Below are positions 1 to 9,089 of a stretch of 64,000 bases of DNA, piece by piece. The position numbers and the translations under genes were made by a program. The DNA lies in assembly GCF_029637705.1 (NCBI RefSeq), contig NZ_CP121252.1, forward strand, positions 310,001 through 374,000, read 5' to 3'. This DNA is from Citricoccus muralis. GTDB taxonomy: Bacteria; Actinomycetota; Actinomycetes; Actinomycetales; Micrococcaceae. Each line of letters begins with the position of its first letter. The first letter of the stretch is position 1. The notes under the pieces were generated by a model, which was given only the letters and a program-made list of their open reading frames with translations, made no database searches and had not been told where the DNA came from.

Positions 1-318
1 GAAATCGTGCTGCTGGCCGCCCTGGGGTCATCGCTGCTGCTCAATACGCGTCGCGTCTACGCCCGCTACGAGGTGATGATCGGGGTGGCCGCCGGCGCCC
101 TAGTGCTCTTCGAAGCCGCGGTGAGTGTGGCGCTGCGCCAGCCCGAACTGCTCGATGCGGTGCTGTGGCTGCTCATTGGAGTGGCCGCCGTCGTGTTGGT
201 GCTGGGCACGCTCAACCGCAGCTATTCAGCGTCGGCGTCACGCATTGCTGACACGATCTCGGTGATCGCGTTGCTGGTCATCGTCCCCGCCGCCGCGCTG
301 ACCACCGGGCTGGTGTGA
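1..318 (+). CDS. eccD: EccD-like T7SS membrane protein, C-terminal fragment
   Basis: The reading frame is open at the left edge (GAA ATC GTG CTG...), so only the C-terminal ~105 residues are present. They are almost entirely hydrophobic, with about three membrane segments and a short Arg/Tyr-rich loop (NTRRVYARYE). EccD is the multi-pass channel subunit of the ESX/type VII secretion membrane complex and is usually encoded next to eccB and mycP. The identification rests mainly on that context: eccB starts 6 bases after this stop and mycP follows. Another polytopic membrane protein of the locus cannot be excluded. Confidence 0.6.
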   Translation, partial: EIVLLAALGSSLLLNTRRVYARYEVMIGVAAGALVLFEAAVSVALRQPELLDAVLWLLIGVAAVVLVLGTLNRSYSASASRIADTISVIALLVIVPAAALTTGLV

Positions 319-324
319 TCGCCG

Positions 325-1674
325 GTGGCTAGTAATAAAGACATTCTCGACGCCCAGCGCTTCAACAAGCGCCGGCTGATCTCCGCGTTCACCTCCGGGA
401 TCCCCTCGGGACGCGAAGTGGAGCTGAAATCGCCGTGGGGTCCGCTGATTCTGGGCCTCGTGCTCACCGGGCTGATCATGCTCGGCGGCTGGCTGTTCGG
501 CCGTTTCGCGCCCAGCCTCCCACAAAACTGGGAATCCGGGACGTACGTGGTCGACAGTGACTCCGGCGCCCGGTACTACAGCGTGGACGGGGTGCTGCAT
601 CCGATGCTCAACACCGCCAGTGCACGTCTCTTGCAGGGCTCGGCGGTCTCCTCAACGGTGGTGGGCTCTGACGCGCTGGACGGAATCGAACGCGGTACGC
701 CCATCGGGATTCCCGGAGCACCCGACTCGATGCCGGGTGAGGGCCAGCTCAGCGCTGCTGGCTGGATGACCTGCCCCGTGGGCGAGGACGTCTACGTGAA
801 TACGGCTGCGAATCCGCAGACTGCGGAGGGGGAGGGTGCCCTGGTGAGCTACCAAGACCAGCTCTACCTCATCGCCGAGGGGACCCGTCATGCGATTCCG
901 GATGACCAAGAAGGCACGGTACGGATTGCCTTCAACTGGGAATCCACGGAACCAATTCCGGTCAGCGCATCCTGGCTGGACCTGTTCGAGCAGGGCAGCG
1001 AGCTGGCCCCATTGACCGTCGATAACGTGGGTGAATCACTGGCGGGCCTGCCCGAGACGATGGCGGGCGCCACCGTGGGCACGGTGCTTGAGGTCCCCGA
1101 CGCCGTTGGTTCCCGCCATTACGTGCTGACGAGCGAAGACACGGTCCAACCGCTGAACCCCGTGCAGCTACAGATGTACCTGACCGGCGGCGCCGTGGAG
1201 GCTTCCTCTACCGTGCGAGTCTCCGTGGCCGATATTGCGCGATTCGACGTGGGCGAAACCGGCCCCGGGCCCGAGGACTGGCCCACGGCGGTACCAACAT
1301 TGCCGGAGGCTTCTGAGACCGCGTGCGCCGTGCTGTCGACGAGCAGCGACGGCGGCGAGGGGTCGACTGCCCCACACACCGAGGTCGTGGCTGCCCCGGC
1401 ACCGGCTGAGGCGGGCATCGAGGTGCCCGGCGGCACTGGCGCCCTGGTCCGCGCTACGTCCGGAGGCGAGGTGGGCAGCCTGCACTTGATCACCGACACC
1501 GGTCAGGCCTTCGGCCTCGAGGGTGACCCGGGCGAGACGATCTCCGCGCTGGGATATACGGAAGAGGATCTGAACACCGTGCCGGCGGCGTGGGTGCGTC
1601 TTTTCGATACCGGTCCGTCGCTGTCGCTCGAGGCAGCTTGGGCGACCGTGCCAGAGGCGGAGGCCACTGAGTGA
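325..1674 (+). CDS. eccB: Type VII secretion protein EccB
   Basis: This 449-residue protein has the EccB layout: a cytosolic N-terminus with the family-typical DAQRFNKRRLISAFTSG and a GREVE-type segment, one membrane helix at about residues 50-70 (LILGLVLTGLIMLGGWLFG), then a long extracytoplasmic domain containing the R-x-Y-Y-x-V type repeats of the family (ARYYSVDGVLHPMLN near residues 75-95). EccB is the periplasmic-side core subunit of the ESX secretion complex. The start is a GTG six bases after the upstream stop, which keeps the conserved N-terminus. The 3' end overlaps mycP by 4 bases (GTGA), so eccD-eccB-mycP are translationally coupled. Confidence 0.92.
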   Translation: MASNKDILDAQRFNKRRLISAFTSGIPSGREVELKSPWGPLILGLVLTGLIMLGGWLFGRFAPSLPQNWESGTYVVDSDSGARYYSVDGVLHPMLNTASARLLQGSAVSSTVVGSDALDGIERGTPIGIPGAPDSMPGEGQLSAAGWMTCPVGEDVYVNTAANPQTAEGEGALVSYQDQLYLIAEGTRHAIPDDQEGTVRIAFNWESTEPIPVSASWLDLFEQGSELAPLTVDNVGESLAGLPETMAGATVGTVLEVPDAVGSRHYVLTSEDTVQPLNPVQLQMYLTGGAVEASSTVRVSVADIARFDVGETGPGPEDWPTAVPTLPEASETACAVLSTSSDGGEGSTAPHTEVVAAPAPAEAGIEVPGGTGALVRATSGGEVGSLHLITDTGQAFGLEGDPGETISALGYTEEDLNTVPAAWVRLFDTGPSLSLEAAWATVPEAEATE

Positions 1675-2906
1675 GGCTGCGCGCAGTCTGCGGCGCCGGT
1701 CTGCTGACGGGCGCCCTGCTCTGGGGGCTTCCGGTAGCGGACGCCCCAACTGCCCACGCTGATACCACCGGCACCGCTTCCGGCGATGAATGCATGGTGG
1801 GCGCAGAACGCTGGGTGGCAGACCGCCCCCTGGCTTACGCCCAGCTCGGGATCGACCGTGCCCACCAGATCAGCACCGGTGAGGGGGTGCTCGTCGCCGT
1901 CGTCGACTCGGGCGTGGACTCCAGCAACGCTCACCTCAGTGATGTCACCCGAGCGGGCGAAAACATCACCGGTTCAGGATCCGCCACGGAAGACACTGAT
2001 GGCCACGGCACGGCGATCGCCGGTCAGATCGCCGCCCGCGCGGTGGAGGGGTCCGGGGTGCTGGGGATCGCTCCCGACGCCGAGATTCTGCCGGTGAAGG
2101 TCTACGACACCACCGAGCCCCGCGGTAATGATGACGACGCCGTGGCGCCGAATCTACCGATGATCGCAGAAGGTATCGACTGGGCCGCCGATCGGGGAGC
2201 GCAGGTGATTGTCGTGGCACTGTCGAGCACGGAGAATAATCCTGCAGTGGAAGCCGCCGTGCAGCGCGCCACGCAGCAGGGTTCGCTGGTGGTCGCTAGC
2301 TCCGGCAACCGCGCCACCGCTGCCGAAAACGAACAGGGTGATGGGGTGCGCTACCCGGCCGGGTACCAGCAGGCGCTGGGGGTGGCCGCCGCGACCGATG
2401 ATGGTGCGTCATCTGATCAGGCGATTCATGGCACACAGGTCGACCTGGTGTCGCCCGCACAGAACGTGGCTACCACGTATTTTGGTGATGGCGACTGTGT
2501 GATGTCGCAGGACGCTCCCTCCACCTCATTCGCCACCGGCTATGTTGCTGGTGTAGCCGCGCTGGTGGCGGCTGCGCATCCCGAGGAAGGTCCCGAGATG
2601 TGGAAATGGCGGCTGGAAGCGACCGGACTGCGGGCAAACCCGTCGCAGCGCACCGATCAGCTGGGCTGGGGAATCGTTTCTGCGTACGACGCGCTCACCG
2701 TGACGCCGTCGACCGAACTGCTGGGTCCGGCGCTGCCCGGCCAGGCGCCAGCCGCGTCCGGTGCACAGGTGGGCCGGGTTCCGCCGAGCCCGGAAGAAGA
2801 TCCACTGGCAGTCCGGGCGCAGTTCGGTCTCTGGGCGACCGGGCTGGGCGTGTTCGGGGTGTCCGTGCTGTGGTTGGTGCGCCGCCGCATCGACGCAGGA
2901 TCCTAG
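1671..2906 (+). CDS. mycP: Mycosin, type VII secretion-associated S8 serine protease
   Basis: 411 residues. There is an N-terminal signal peptide (hydrophobic about 8-22, AHA-D cleavage-like site) and a subtilisin domain with Asp79 (VAVVDSG), His112 (DGHGTAIAG) and Ser286 (STSFATGYVAG). A C-terminal membrane helix (about 385-402) ends in RRR, which would anchor the protease outside the membrane. Mycosins stabilise the ESX complex and can process substrates. The residue before the catalytic Ser motif is S-T-S rather than the common G-T-S, a modest change. Translation starts at a GTG overlapping the eccB stop. The gene converges on 2913-3302 with only 6 bases between, leaving no room for a separate terminator. 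Confidence 0.92.
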   Translation: MRLRAVCGAGLLTGALLWGLPVADAPTAHADTTGTASGDECMVGAERWVADRPLAYAQLGIDRAHQISTGEGVLVAVVDSGVDSSNAHLSDVTRAGENITGSGSATEDTDGHGTAIAGQIAARAVEGSGVLGIAPDAEILPVKVYDTTEPRGNDDDAVAPNLPMIAEGIDWAADRGAQVIVVALSSTENNPAVEAAVQRATQQGSLVVASSGNRATAAENEQGDGVRYPAGYQQALGVAAATDDGASSDQAIHGTQVDLVSPAQNVATTYFGDGDCVMSQDAPSTSFATGYVAGVAALVAAAHPEEGPEMWKWRLEATGLRANPSQRTDQLGWGIVSAYDALTVTPSTELLGPALPGQAPAASGAQVGRVPPSPEEDPLAVRAQFGLWATGLGVFGVSVLWLVRRRIDAGS

Positions 2907-2912
2907 TGGCGC

Positions 2913-3302
2913 CTACGACGCGCTGGTATTGTCCCGACGTCGTGTCAACAACACGAGGGCGGCGAGAAAACCTCCGGTGACCAGGACGATCTGGGTTTGC
3001 CGGGTGTCACGATCGGCGGCGCAGAGATCGCGGAAGCGTTGTTCGGCTGCGGTCCAGAGTGTCTGTTCGGCGTTGCCTTCGTGCTGGATCGTATCGCCAG
3101 ATGCCGTGCTGAGCGGTGCACACTCGACGGTCGATTCGGCGTCCTGAGCCAATGAAGCGGCATGTTCGCCGGGCGAGGTAAAGTACAGTCCGCCGAGGCT
3201 GATGAGGGCGACCAGGATCAATCCCAGGATTCCCCACGAGACGAGGGGGGCGGTGTTCTGAGTCTCCTTGGACGACATCGTCTTATCCGTTCTATTCACC
3301 AC
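2913..3302 (-). CDS. Hypothetical membrane protein next to the T7SS locus
   Basis: 129 residues, function unknown. There are two hydrophobic helices, about 22-44 (VSWGILGLILVALISLGGLYF) and about 104-120 (QIVLVTGGFLAALVLL), separated by a polar segment with two Cys (VECAP, DLCAAD) that could form a disulfide if exported. It ends in a basic TRRRD tail, giving an in-loop-in hairpin topology. It lies 2 bases downstream of the 3305-4801 gene on the same strand, so the two are almost certainly cotranscribed. Position beside mycP suggests a link to type VII secretion, but nothing in the sequence proves it. Confidence 0.6.
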   Translation of the reverse strand: MVNRTDKTMSSKETQNTAPLVSWGILGLILVALISLGGLYFTSPGEHAASLAQDAESTVECAPLSTASGDTIQHEGNAEQTLWTAAEQRFRDLCAADRDTRQTQIVLVTGGFLAALVLLTRRRDNTSAS

Positions 3303-3304
3303 GA

Positions 3305-4801
3305 TCAGTTCGCTTCTTCTCTTTCACGGCGCTCTCGTTGCTCATCTTCGGCATCCGTCCAATCCCACACATCAGCATCGGGAGAGTAGGGGTTTCCCGC
3401 GTCGTTCTGGCTGATGACATTCTCCAGTTGCTGTGAATTAGCGCCATCCGTCTGCTCGATCTCCGCGATGGCCAATTCCATTTGGCGTGCCCCGAGGTCG
3501 ATGTCCCAGGCAGCATCGCGTAGGAGGCGGTATTGGGCGTTGTTGACATCGGCGAAGGCTCCGCTGGGCCCGCTGGGTCCATTACCTATGTTTGCGTCAC
3601 GGGATACAGCGCTGTAGGTAGACAGTCCAAGATACTCGTCCGCAGTCTGATTGAGATACAACGAAAGCTCGGGAAGTCTGTTGCTCCACAGATCGGACAA
3701 CCGCTCTGGATTGACATAGACACCCTGACCGGAAATATCGAGATGGTCCGGGTCGACGGAAGGCAAGGTGGGGTTCACATCGTCTTCTGGCTCCTCGGAG
3801 TTGGAACCGACGTCAGAGCCATTCGGGTTGACGAGCAGCGCGAGCTTGGTGTTGAGGTGGCTCTGGATGTTGTCCTCCTCATCAGCGATCTCCTCGTTCA
3901 GTGTGGAGAGTGACCCTTCGAAACTGCCCATGGCACCCTCATAGGTGCCCGGTCCGGGCTGATTCGCTGGAGATGCGCTGGGATGGCTCGTGATGATGTC
4001 GGTTGCGACGCCTGCGAGGCCCGCGACTTTGGCGAGCCCGCCGGTCGCCAGCGTTGAAACGGCCGCAGCGATCCATCCGACGACCGTGAAAGAAACTGCC
4101 CACTGAGAAGGAGCTTCATACTCGGCGATGGCATTGCACACTCGGATGGCTTCTTCGAGTGTGGCGACGAATCCCTCACGGCTGCTTTCCCAGAGGCCCT
4201 GCTGGGCGATGACTGCTTCGACTTGTCCCATGGACACGTCGCAGTACACGCCGAAACTACGCCACATCGGTCGGAGGAAGCTATAGCGAAACGCATCGAT
4301 GGTTTCACCGCTCATCTGGCCGAGAATTTGCTCAGTGTCGGTCTCGAAATCATCGATGTATCCCGCGGATGCACTGGTGCCATTGGAATAGTTGGAGACA
4401 TTCGTTGCGAGTTTGCTGACAATGGTGGTGCAATCGCCCAGTACGGACCCGAGGTCACTGGGATCGGGCAGATCCAACCAGGGAGCCACGGCTTGATCGA
4501 TTCGTTGCCGGATGGCATCGAATGAGGCGCGGTAAGAATCAGACTTCGATCCAGACTGAATCCAGTCTGAGATGAAGAAGTTGCTACTCCATTCACCACC
4601 GCCCGAACCATCCGTTCCGGGCCTGGTCACGAAGGTTTGATGACCATCGTTCACATCACTCGCGTACTGGTCACCTTCAATGTGCCACTCAGGGACGAGG
4701 TCTGATGATGCGGCCTGGATAGAGCGATCGCGCATCCAGGCATCAATAGCCGCCCGCTTTAGTTCGCCGACCAGCGCAGTTCTCTGGGCGTATGTTCCCA
4801 T
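3305..4801 (-). CDS. Hypothetical 498-aa protein, candidate T7SS-associated factor
   Basis: No family is recognised. There is no Sec signal peptide. The N-terminal half is mostly helical. A Gly/Ala-rich hydrophobic stretch at about residues 232-262 (VSFTVVGWIAAAVSTLATGG...) could insert in a membrane, as in some large WXG/LXG-type proteins. The second half carries an acidic linker (EEPEDDVNPT) and a helical tail ending in a charged EDEQRERREREE segment. Its GC content is visibly lower than that of eccB and mycP. The ATG at 4799-4801 is the only good start. The layout and location fit a type VII substrate or partner, but that is inference. The 2913-3302 gene follows it directly. Confidence 0.6.
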   Translation of the reverse strand: MGTYAQRTALVGELKRAAIDAWMRDRSIQAASSDLVPEWHIEGDQYASDVNDGHQTFVTRPGTDGSGGGEWSSNFFISDWIQSGSKSDSYRASFDAIRQRIDQAVAPWLDLPDPSDLGSVLGDCTTIVSKLATNVSNYSNGTSASAGYIDDFETDTEQILGQMSGETIDAFRYSFLRPMWRSFGVYCDVSMGQVEAVIAQQGLWESSREGFVATLEEAIRVCNAIAEYEAPSQWAVSFTVVGWIAAAVSTLATGGLAKVAGLAGVATDIITSHPSASPANQPGPGTYEGAMGSFEGSLSTLNEEIADEEDNIQSHLNTKLALLVNPNGSDVGSNSEEPEDDVNPTLPSVDPDHLDISGQGVYVNPERLSDLWSNRLPELSLYLNQTADEYLGLSTYSAVSRDANIGNGPSGPSGAFADVNNAQYRLLRDAAWDIDLGARQMELAIAEIEQTDGANSQQLENVISQNDAGNPYSPDADVWDWTDAEDEQRERREREEAN

Positions 4802-4887
4802 AATGAGTGATTTTCTCCGTTGATGTGCATCGGAATCTGCTGTTGACGAATTCTACGGCACGAGCTCTGGATCAAGGGTGCGCCGCG

Positions 4888-6387
4888 TCATTCGATGATC
4901 GACAAGGGCGGATAGCCGCGCGCGTCGTCGTGGTGCGAGGGCCCGGCGATCTCTTCGACCACGCGGGCTTCACGGCGCTGGGCTCGGCGTGGATCGCGGA
5001 ATAGGGTGCGCACCGCGTCCTTCACGTTTGTTTTCTGCACCAGGGTGAACCCGTCGGGAGCGGTGAGCCCCTCCGTCGTCGCCGGAACCACCGCCCGGTC
5101 GAATCCGAGTCGTGCAGCCTCGGTGATGCGGCGCTGGATGCCGGGCACCGGGCGCAGCTCCCCGGCCAGGCCGATCTCCCCGAAGGCGATGGCGCCGGAA
5201 GGGATCGGGGTTTCGGTTTTCGAGGAGGCGATCGCGGCGGCCACGGAGAGATCCGCAGCGGGTTCGGCCATCTTCATCCCGCCCACGGTGGAGACGTAGA
5301 CGTCGTCACGGGTGAGATTCAGCCCCATCCGGCGGACCAGCACCGCGATGAGCATGTTGACCCGCGGGGTCTCCAGCCCGGAGACGGTGCGGCGCGGGGT
5401 GCCGCCCTCGCTCTGAGACACCAGGGCCTGGACCTCGGCCAGCAGGGGGCGCCGCCCCTCCAAGGTGACGGTGATGGCGGTGCCCTCCACCGGGTCTGCG
5501 CCCGAGGTGAGGAAGAGTCCGGAAGGGTCCTCTACCGAATGGATGCCGGCATCGGAGAGGTCGAAGCAGCCCACCTCGTCGGTGGAGCCGTAGCGGTTCT
5601 TCACCGCGCGGACCATGCGCAGCCGGGAGTGTCGGTCGCCGTCGAACTGGCACACCACATCCACCAGGTGCTCGAGCAGGCGCGGCCCGGCGATGGAGCC
5701 GTCCTTGGTGACGTGGCCGATGAGCAGGGTGGTGATGCCTCGGGTTTTCGCGGCCTTGATCAGCGCGGCCGAGACTTCCCGGATCTGGTTCACCCCGCCG
5801 GCGGTGCCCTCCACCTCGGTGGATTGTAGGGTCTGCACGGAGTCCACGACGACGACGTCGGGGTCGATCACCTCGATCTGGCCCAGCGCCCGGCCCAGAT
5901 CGGTTTCCGCGGTGAGGAACAGGGTGTCGGCCACCGCGCCGATGCGGTCGGCGCGCAGCCGGACCTGGGCGGCGGATTCCTCGCCGGTGATGTACAGGAC
6001 CTTCCGGCGTGTGCCGTCCTCCCCGGTTTGTGAGGCCACCTGGCCGGCGACATCGAGCACCAGGGTGGATTTGCCGATGCCCGGTTCGCCCGCCATGAGG
6101 ATCACCGCGCCGGGGATGAGCCCGCCGCCCAGCACCCGGTCGAGTTCGGACACCCCGGTGGGGTGGAAGCGGGCAGCCGAGGCGTCGACGTCAGAAATCG
6201 GTACGGCGCGCTGCGCTTCCGTCACGGCGGTGGCGGTGGTGCGCCCGGCCGTGGGGTCGGTGCCGATCTCGGTGACGGTGCCCCATTCCCCGCATTCCCC
6301 GCAACGGCCCACCCATTTGATCGTGGTCCAGCCGCATTCGGTGCAACGGTAGTTCGGGGTGCGTCGCGAAGAGCTCGAAGAAGCCAT
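4888..6387 (-). CDS. radA: DNA repair protein RadA
   Basis: 499 residues. RadA is a RecA-like branch-migration ATPase in recombinational repair. The N-terminal C4 zinc ribbon is complete (Cys15, Cys18, Cys29, Cys32 in YRCTECGW...GRCGECGEW). It is followed by Walker A GEPGIGKST (about residues 100-108), the RadA motif KNRYGSTDEVG, and a C-terminal Lon-like domain (AAAIASS, AFGEIGLAGELRPV). I placed the start at the ATG at 6385-6387, which begins MASSSSSRR just before the zinc ribbon; upstream in-frame codons give a non-conserved Pro/Thr-rich extension. It lies 49 bases downstream of the FUSC gene on the same strand. Confidence 0.95.
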   Translation of the reverse strand: MASSSSSRRTPNYRCTECGWTTIKWVGRCGECGEWGTVTEIGTDPTAGRTTATAVTEAQRAVPISDVDASAARFHPTGVSELDRVLGGGLIPGAVILMAGEPGIGKSTLVLDVAGQVASQTGEDGTRRKVLYITGEESAAQVRLRADRIGAVADTLFLTAETDLGRALGQIEVIDPDVVVVDSVQTLQSTEVEGTAGGVNQIREVSAALIKAAKTRGITTLLIGHVTKDGSIAGPRLLEHLVDVVCQFDGDRHSRLRMVRAVKNRYGSTDEVGCFDLSDAGIHSVEDPSGLFLTSGADPVEGTAITVTLEGRRPLLAEVQALVSQSEGGTPRRTVSGLETPRVNMLIAVLVRRMGLNLTRDDVYVSTVGGMKMAEPAADLSVAAAIASSKTETPIPSGAIAFGEIGLAGELRPVPGIQRRITEAARLGFDRAVVPATTEGLTAPDGFTLVQKTNVKDAVRTLFRDPRRAQRREARVVEEIAGPSHHDDARGYPPLSIIE

Positions 6388-6436
6388 GGCTCTCAGCGTA
6401 GTCGCCCGGACGGACACGTTAGGCCCATCATCCACA

Positions 6437-7618
6437 TCAGGACAGGTGCGGAAGGTAGCTGACGGCCTCGTCGTGTGTGATGCCGGTGGCCTCAAGGAAG
6501 TCCACCATCATCGGGCGCAACAACATCACCAGTGCTTCGGAATGCAGCGTGTTCGCTCCCAGCTGCGCCGGGTCGAGCTGCGCGGTGGCGGAGCCCAAGG
6601 CGTCACGGGCCACCGAGAGGGAACGGTGGCGGCCGGGAACCCCGGGCTCGGAGAGAGACCGACCGAGGATAGCGACCGCATCCGCCGCCTCGTCGAACCA
6701 ATCGGCGAGCCGCTCCATGCCGTCCTCGTCGAGCATCGCCTGGTCCACCACCGTGATGACCCTGCGGGCCACGATGCGCAGAGAACGCACGGCCAGATCG
6801 GTCATTTCCACGGTGTCTTGTGTTTCGTCGAGAATCTGACGGGAGGCCCGCTTGGTGGGGGAGTAGGTGGCCAGCTCGACGGCGGACTTGAGGTCCTTGC
6901 GCAGGTCATCGAGGATGCTCTGCGTACCACGACACGAGACCAACCCCATCCACGCGTGCCGGGATTCGTGCGTACGCAGTGCCATCGAGCAGTCGCGCAG
7001 TACCTCGGTGATGGTGGAATAGAGTCTGCGCAACCCCTCGGCGGGTTCGCGCTGCAGGTTCTTCGGGAAGAGCAACGTGATGACCAAGGCGATCACCCCG
7101 CCCACAGTGGCGTCGATACTGCGATCGAAGGGGCCATTGGCGGGCAGCGGGAGCAACACCACCAGCACCGACTGCAGGGACATCTGGGTGGTGAAGATGA
7201 CCCCGGAATCCAGGAATCGCGCCACAATAGTGGACACGAAGACCACGAGCAGCGCTGTGGCCCAGTTCGCCCCGAGCAGGGTGAGCATGAGATCGCCGAT
7301 CAGAATGCCCAAGGTGCAGCCGACGGCGATCTCCACCACCTTGCGCACCCGCGGATCACGACCGAAGCCCAGGGCGATCAGGGCTGCCGTGGCGGCGAAA
7401 ATGGGCTGGTGATGGCCCAGCACCTGCTCAGCAAACACATAGGCACCCACCGCCGCGATGGCGGAGGTGGCGGCTGGAACCAGCGCGGACCGGGCGCGGG
7501 AGGCGCCTGAACGCACCCGGCGGCGGCCGAAGCGAGTCAGCTGTGCCCAGCGAGAACGGGCACGACCGTCGTGCTCATGCGGGTCGCCGGAGGCGCCGAG
7601 TGGGCCGGAGGTGGTCAT
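6437..7618 (-). CDS. FUSC/aromatic acid exporter family membrane protein
   Basis: 393 residues. The N-terminal half has six closely spaced membrane helices in the aromatic-acid-exporter/FUSC pattern, including ATSAIAAVGAYVFAEQVLG, a GFGRDPRVRKVVEIAVGCTLGI segment and HQPIFAATAALIALG. The C-terminal ~200 residues are soluble and helical, as in family members where a cytosolic domain follows the pore. Such proteins are thought to export organic acids or aromatic compounds; the substrate here is unknown. It is the upstream gene of a two-gene run with radA, though that pairing need not be functional. Confidence 0.8.
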   Translation of the reverse strand: MTTSGPLGASGDPHEHDGRARSRWAQLTRFGRRRVRSGASRARSALVPAATSAIAAVGAYVFAEQVLGHHQPIFAATAALIALGFGRDPRVRKVVEIAVGCTLGILIGDLMLTLLGANWATALLVVFVSTIVARFLDSGVIFTTQMSLQSVLVVLLPLPANGPFDRSIDATVGGVIALVITLLFPKNLQREPAEGLRRLYSTITEVLRDCSMALRTHESRHAWMGLVSCRGTQSILDDLRKDLKSAVELATYSPTKRASRQILDETQDTVEMTDLAVRSLRIVARRVITVVDQAMLDEDGMERLADWFDEAADAVAILGRSLSEPGVPGRHRSLSVARDALGSATAQLDPAQLGANTLHSEALVMLLRPMMVDFLEATGITHDEAVSYLPHLS

Positions 7619-7696
7619 GGTTCTAGCCTAGGACGAAAACCGCTTGTGAGCCGCGAGTGATAGAGATAACAGCGAAAACGCGGGATGATGCGAAGT

Positions 7697-7718
7697 GTTC
7701 ACCTTCTGTTTACCTCGA
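7697..7718 (+). promoter_or_regulatory. PHO box (PhoP-type direct repeats) upstream of pstS
   Basis: Two adjacent 11-nt direct repeats, GTTCACCTTCT and GTTTACCTCGA, match the GTTCACC-type unit bound by PhoP in actinobacteria. They lie about 127 bases upstream of pstS, so pst induction under phosphate limitation is expected. The spacing is exactly 11 nt, one helical turn. Confidence 0.75.
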
Positions 7719-7844
7719 ACTGCCCATCAGGTTACGTCGGCTCCTTAACGTGAAACCTGGTTCGCGCGACAGGACGTGTCCGGAACCGACAACCACCGGG
7801 TTTGAATCCGTGAACTCGTCACCTATCTCGAAAGAGGCACTGAA

Positions 7845-8945
7845 GTGAAGCTTCGTCGCTTTGGCCGCTCCGCAGCGGTCCTGTCCATCGCAGCCCTCGC
7901 CCTGACCGCCTGCGGCGGCAACGGCGACGAGGAGACCACCGACACCGCCAGCAACGGCGGCGCCGCTGCCTCGGGCAACCTCATCGGCGGTGGCGCTTCC
8001 TCGCAGGAAGCCGCCATGACCGCTTGGACCCAGGGTGCCAACGAGGCCAACCCCGAGCTGACCGTCTCCTACGACCCGGTGGGCTCCGGCTCCGGTCGTG
8101 AAGGCTTCATCAACGGCGCGTACTCCTTCGCCGGTTCCGACGCCGCCATGGATACCGATGAGCAGTCCCAGGCCGAGGCCATCTGCGGCCCCGACGGCGT
8201 GTTCCACGTTCCTTCCTACATCTCCCCGGTTGCCGTGGCGTACAACCTGCCCGACTTCGAGGGCGAGAACGTGAACATGGACGCCGACACCATCGCCGCT
8301 GTGTTCGCCGGCGAGATCACCGAGTGGAACGACCCGCAGATCCAGGATCAGAACGACGCCGAGCTGCCCGACACCGCCATCACCGTGGTGCACCGCTCGG
8401 ATGACTCGGGAACCACCGAGAACTTCACTGCTTACCTGGACGAGGCTGCTTCCGAGTCCTGGACTTACGGCGAGGTTGAGGCTTGGCCATCCGAGATCAC
8501 CGCTGAGTCCGCACAGCAGACCTCCGGTGTGGTGGGCCTGGCTTCCTCCACCGAGGGTGCTATCACCTACGCCGACGCCTCGCAGATCGGCGACCTGGGC
8601 ACCGTGGCCGTGGGTGTGGGCGAGGACTACGTTCCTTACTCCGCTGACGCCGCAGCTGAGGCCGTTGCTTCCGCTGAGGAAGACGCCGAGGCCGAGGGCG
8701 CTGTGGTGCTGGACCGCGCGACCGACGCTGCCGGCGTCTACCCGATCGTGCTGGTTTCGTACCACATCTTCTGCCACTCCTACCAGGACCAGGCCACCGC
8801 CGACCAGGTCCGCGAGTTCGGCAACTACATTGTCTCTGAAGAGGGACAGACCGCTGCTGAGGAGTCGGCCGGAAACGCTCCGATCACCGACGGCATCCGC
8901 GACGCAGCGATCGAGCGCCTGGACGCCATCTCCGTCCAGGGCTGA
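7845..8945 (+). CDS. pstS: Phosphate ABC transporter substrate-binding lipoprotein PstS
   Basis: 366 residues. The signal peptide ends in the lipobox LTAC with Cys23 as the lipidated residue, followed by a short Asn/Asp/Thr linker. The phosphate-binding core shows the PstS signatures GGGASSQEAAM, the FINGAYSFAGSDAAM segment, and HRSDDSGTTENFT with the SGTT phosphate loop. It captures phosphate outside the membrane for PstCA. The start is GTG, with GAGG about 8 bases upstream (AAAGAGGCACTGAA). The gene is preceded by a PHO box and followed by a hairpin that probably sets its expression above pstCAB. Confidence 0.95.
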   Translation: MKLRRFGRSAAVLSIAALALTACGGNGDEETTDTASNGGAAASGNLIGGGASSQEAAMTAWTQGANEANPELTVSYDPVGSGSGREGFINGAYSFAGSDAAMDTDEQSQAEAICGPDGVFHVPSYISPVAVAYNLPDFEGENVNMDADTIAAVFAGEITEWNDPQIQDQNDAELPDTAITVVHRSDDSGTTENFTAYLDEAASESWTYGEVEAWPSEITAESAQQTSGVVGLASSTEGAITYADASQIGDLGTVAVGVGEDYVPYSADAAAEAVASAEEDAEAEGAVVLDRATDAAGVYPIVLVSYHIFCHSYQDQATADQVREFGNYIVSEEGQTAAEESAGNAPITDGIRDAAIERLDAISVQG

Positions 8946-8976
8946 TCTGATACGACGCCAGACAGAGCACCGTAGG

Positions 8977-9014
8977 CAGTCGTCGATCGAGGGGCGACTC
9001 TCGATCGACGACTG
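8977..9014 (+). repeat. 15-bp perfect stem-loop between pstS and pstC
   Basis: CAGTCGTCGATCGAG (8977-8991) is exactly complementary to 9000-9014 with an 8-base loop. No T run follows, so it is more likely an mRNA-stabilising or processing hairpin at the pstS 3' end than a full terminator. It would allow high PstS with lower PstCAB from one operon. Confidence 0.7.
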
Positions 9015-9089
9015 CCGCGTGCTGTCTGCGGGTATCGTGGTTGTAGCCACTCCACCCCTGACCATGATCGAACTCCGAGGGGAGTCACT

